Shown here: piece after piece, positions 25,409-26,202 of the stretch
Position numbering within the stretch: position 1 is the stretch's first letter
Layout: each line of letters begins with the position of its first letter
NCBI GenBank assembly: GCA_041569895.1
Contig: JBFFXF010000087.1
Coordinates: 1-26,202, forward strand
Direction of reading: 5' to 3'
Length of the DNA stretch: 26,202 bases
From: JBFFXF01 sp041569895
GTDB lineage: Bacteria > Planctomycetota > UBA8108 > JACQVS01
Made by a program: the position numbers and the translations under genes
The notes under the pieces: model-generated
The model's input: only the letters and a program-made list of their open reading frames with translations
Told to the model about the DNA's origin: nothing
Databases searched by the model: none

Positions 25409-25645
25409 ATGAACGAGCAGAGCGAGCGAGACCGTGGTCTGGACCGTCGCGCGTGGGTTCTGACGGCCGGTCTGGCGATTCTTCTCACCGCAATCCTCGT
25501 CGTCGGTCTCTCCGCGACAGGGGCATCTCCTGCCACCGCGGGCGGGACGAGCGGCTGCCCGGCGGTCGACGGCACCGACCGCGCGGTCTCCCCGATCTCC
25601 TGTAGCGAGATCCACGCCGCGCTCCGTGGCGTGGATCCGCGATGA
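25409..25645 (+). CDS. small single-span membrane protein, unknown function
   Basis: This 78-residue protein has a charged N-terminus (NEQSERDRGLDRR), one hydrophobic span (about 15-36, WVLTAGLAILLTAILVVGL) and a 40-residue tail with two cysteines (Cys50, Cys65). With positive charges before the span, the tail should lie outside the cytoplasm, where the cysteines could form a disulfide. It could also be an uncleaved or cleaved signal-anchored peptide. The AAGGA sequence six bases upstream supports the ATG. The stop overlaps the start of the next gene by ATGA, so the two are probably translated together. No family is recognised. Confidence 0.7.
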   Translation: MNEQSERDRGLDRRAWVLTAGLAILLTAILVVGLSATGASPATAGGTSGCPAVDGTDRAVSPISCSEIHAALRGVDPR

Positions 25646-26202
25646 CGTGGACCTGGGAAGAGGAACGCGACCTCCAGGGCCGGGTCCTCGATGCCGTCCT
25701 GCGCGGCGACGAGTCTCCCGATGCGACTGGACTACGCGAGATCCGCGCCGGGATCCTGCGCGACCTGCGGTCTGACCGCGACGATGATGGGTGCGGGCAG
25801 ATCGAGGCCGAGGTCGAGCGCGAGCAGCAGCGGCTGCGCGCCGTCGAGGATGGCGAGAGCGGCCTCGATGAGCCGAGCGCTGCCTCCACCGCGACGCTGC
25901 ATCTCGCGACGCTCGCGATCGGCGAGCGCCTCCGCTGGCTCCACCGTCTGCGAGACTGGATCTGCGAGAGCTCGACGCTCCGTCCCGAGCATGTCGTCGA
26001 GAGCGAGGTGCGCTGGATCGACGGGCGCGCTGCCGAGATCGGGCACGCTGACAGGAGTCTCGCGGGCGAGGCGGAGACCTTGCGGTCACTCGCGCGCGAT
26101 CTCCACCACGACGTCCAGCGACGATCGGTGCGCGCGTGGATCCAGTACGAATGCGACGAGGACGAGCAGGCCGGAGAGGCGGAGGGCGGCGCCGAGGAGG
26201 AA
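25642..26202 (+). CDS. charged helical protein, truncated by the window end
   Basis: From the ATG at 25642 (overlapping the upstream TGA) an open frame runs 187 codons to the last base of the window with no stop. The product starts MTWTWEEERDLQGRVLDAVL and is rich in Glu, Arg, Asp and Leu, with heptad-like stretches (for example IEAEVEREQQRLRAVEDGE) and an acidic stretch at the window edge (AGEAEGGAEEE). No membrane span, signal peptide or catalytic motif is visible in this part. Its coupling to the small membrane protein suggests a shared function. The C-terminal domain, which may reveal the family, lies beyond the window. Confidence 0.6.
   Translation, partial: MTWTWEEERDLQGRVLDAVLRGDESPDATGLREIRAGILRDLRSDRDDDGCGQIEAEVEREQQRLRAVEDGESGLDEPSAASTATLHLATLAIGERLRWLHRLRDWICESSTLRPEHVVESEVRWIDGRAAEIGHADRSLAGEAETLRSLARDLHHDVQRRSVRAWIQYECDEDEQAGEAEGGAEEE

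Noticed and set aside
25264..25605. Alternative + strand frame starting MNGYTALYSG
   Set aside because: It starts inside the predicted promoter, lacks a ribosome site and becomes Arg/Gly-rich where it overlaps the better-supported 25409 gene.

Overview
The window is GC-rich bacterial chromosome, dense with genes. It carries a conserved housekeeping block, a repair-helicase pair, a replication block, a secreted-protein cluster and an accessory right end. Secreted proteins with dockerin-type calcium repeats, a CotH/lamin-tail/IPT protein and a secreted formylglycine sulfatase point to a Planctomycetota-like or similar free-living, probably environmental lineage. This assignment is inference; the sequence has no rRNA or tRNA to test it.

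Layout. (1) 111-437 +: a four-helix-bundle (S23-type) protein, followed by an intrinsic terminator and a hexanucleotide repeat patch. (2) 563-4724 -: rpmE, prfA, prmC, murA, a common bacterial order, with prfA and prmC overlapping by four bases. L31 has a long RGG-rich and Ala/Lys/Ser/Pro-rich tail. (3) 4876-8741 -: tig, clpP, clpX, the nascent-chain and proteolysis cluster. Trigger factor has an unusual acidic N-terminal extension of about 95 residues. (4) 8918-12678 +: an XPB-family helicase overlapping, by ATGA, a 697-residue partner that itself carries an XPB N-terminal-like domain and a WYL-like C-terminus. (5) 12832-13236 -: a small FKBP isomerase. (6) 13301-17006 +: DNA polymerase I with intact proofreading, then a calcineurin-type phosphoesterase. 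(7) 17304-22946 +: a secreted sulfatase, a dockerin/Cys-rich secreted protein and a large CotH multidomain secreted protein. (8) 22960-25138 -: a divergent class II aldolase followed by a lipoprotein that has no usable start codon near its signal peptide. (9) 25409-26202 +: a small single-span membrane protein overlapping, by ATGA, a charged helical protein that runs off the window.

Regulation: TTGNNN/TANNNT-type promoters can be placed ahead of murA, tig, the 25409 gene, the sulfatase, rpmE and, less surely, clpX and the aldolase. The helicase and FKBP genes have -10-like hexamers so close to the start codon that leaderless transcripts are plausible.

The strongest unexplained signals are two. 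First, a dispersed composite element with three ordered blocks (CGGAGT-type hexamers, a GTCTCTG block and GAGGAC hexamers) is found downstream of genes. Second, short in-frame tandem arrays of about 60-72 bp recur in four otherwise unrelated genes. No CRISPR array, insertion sequence, phage gene or classical defence locus is visible.
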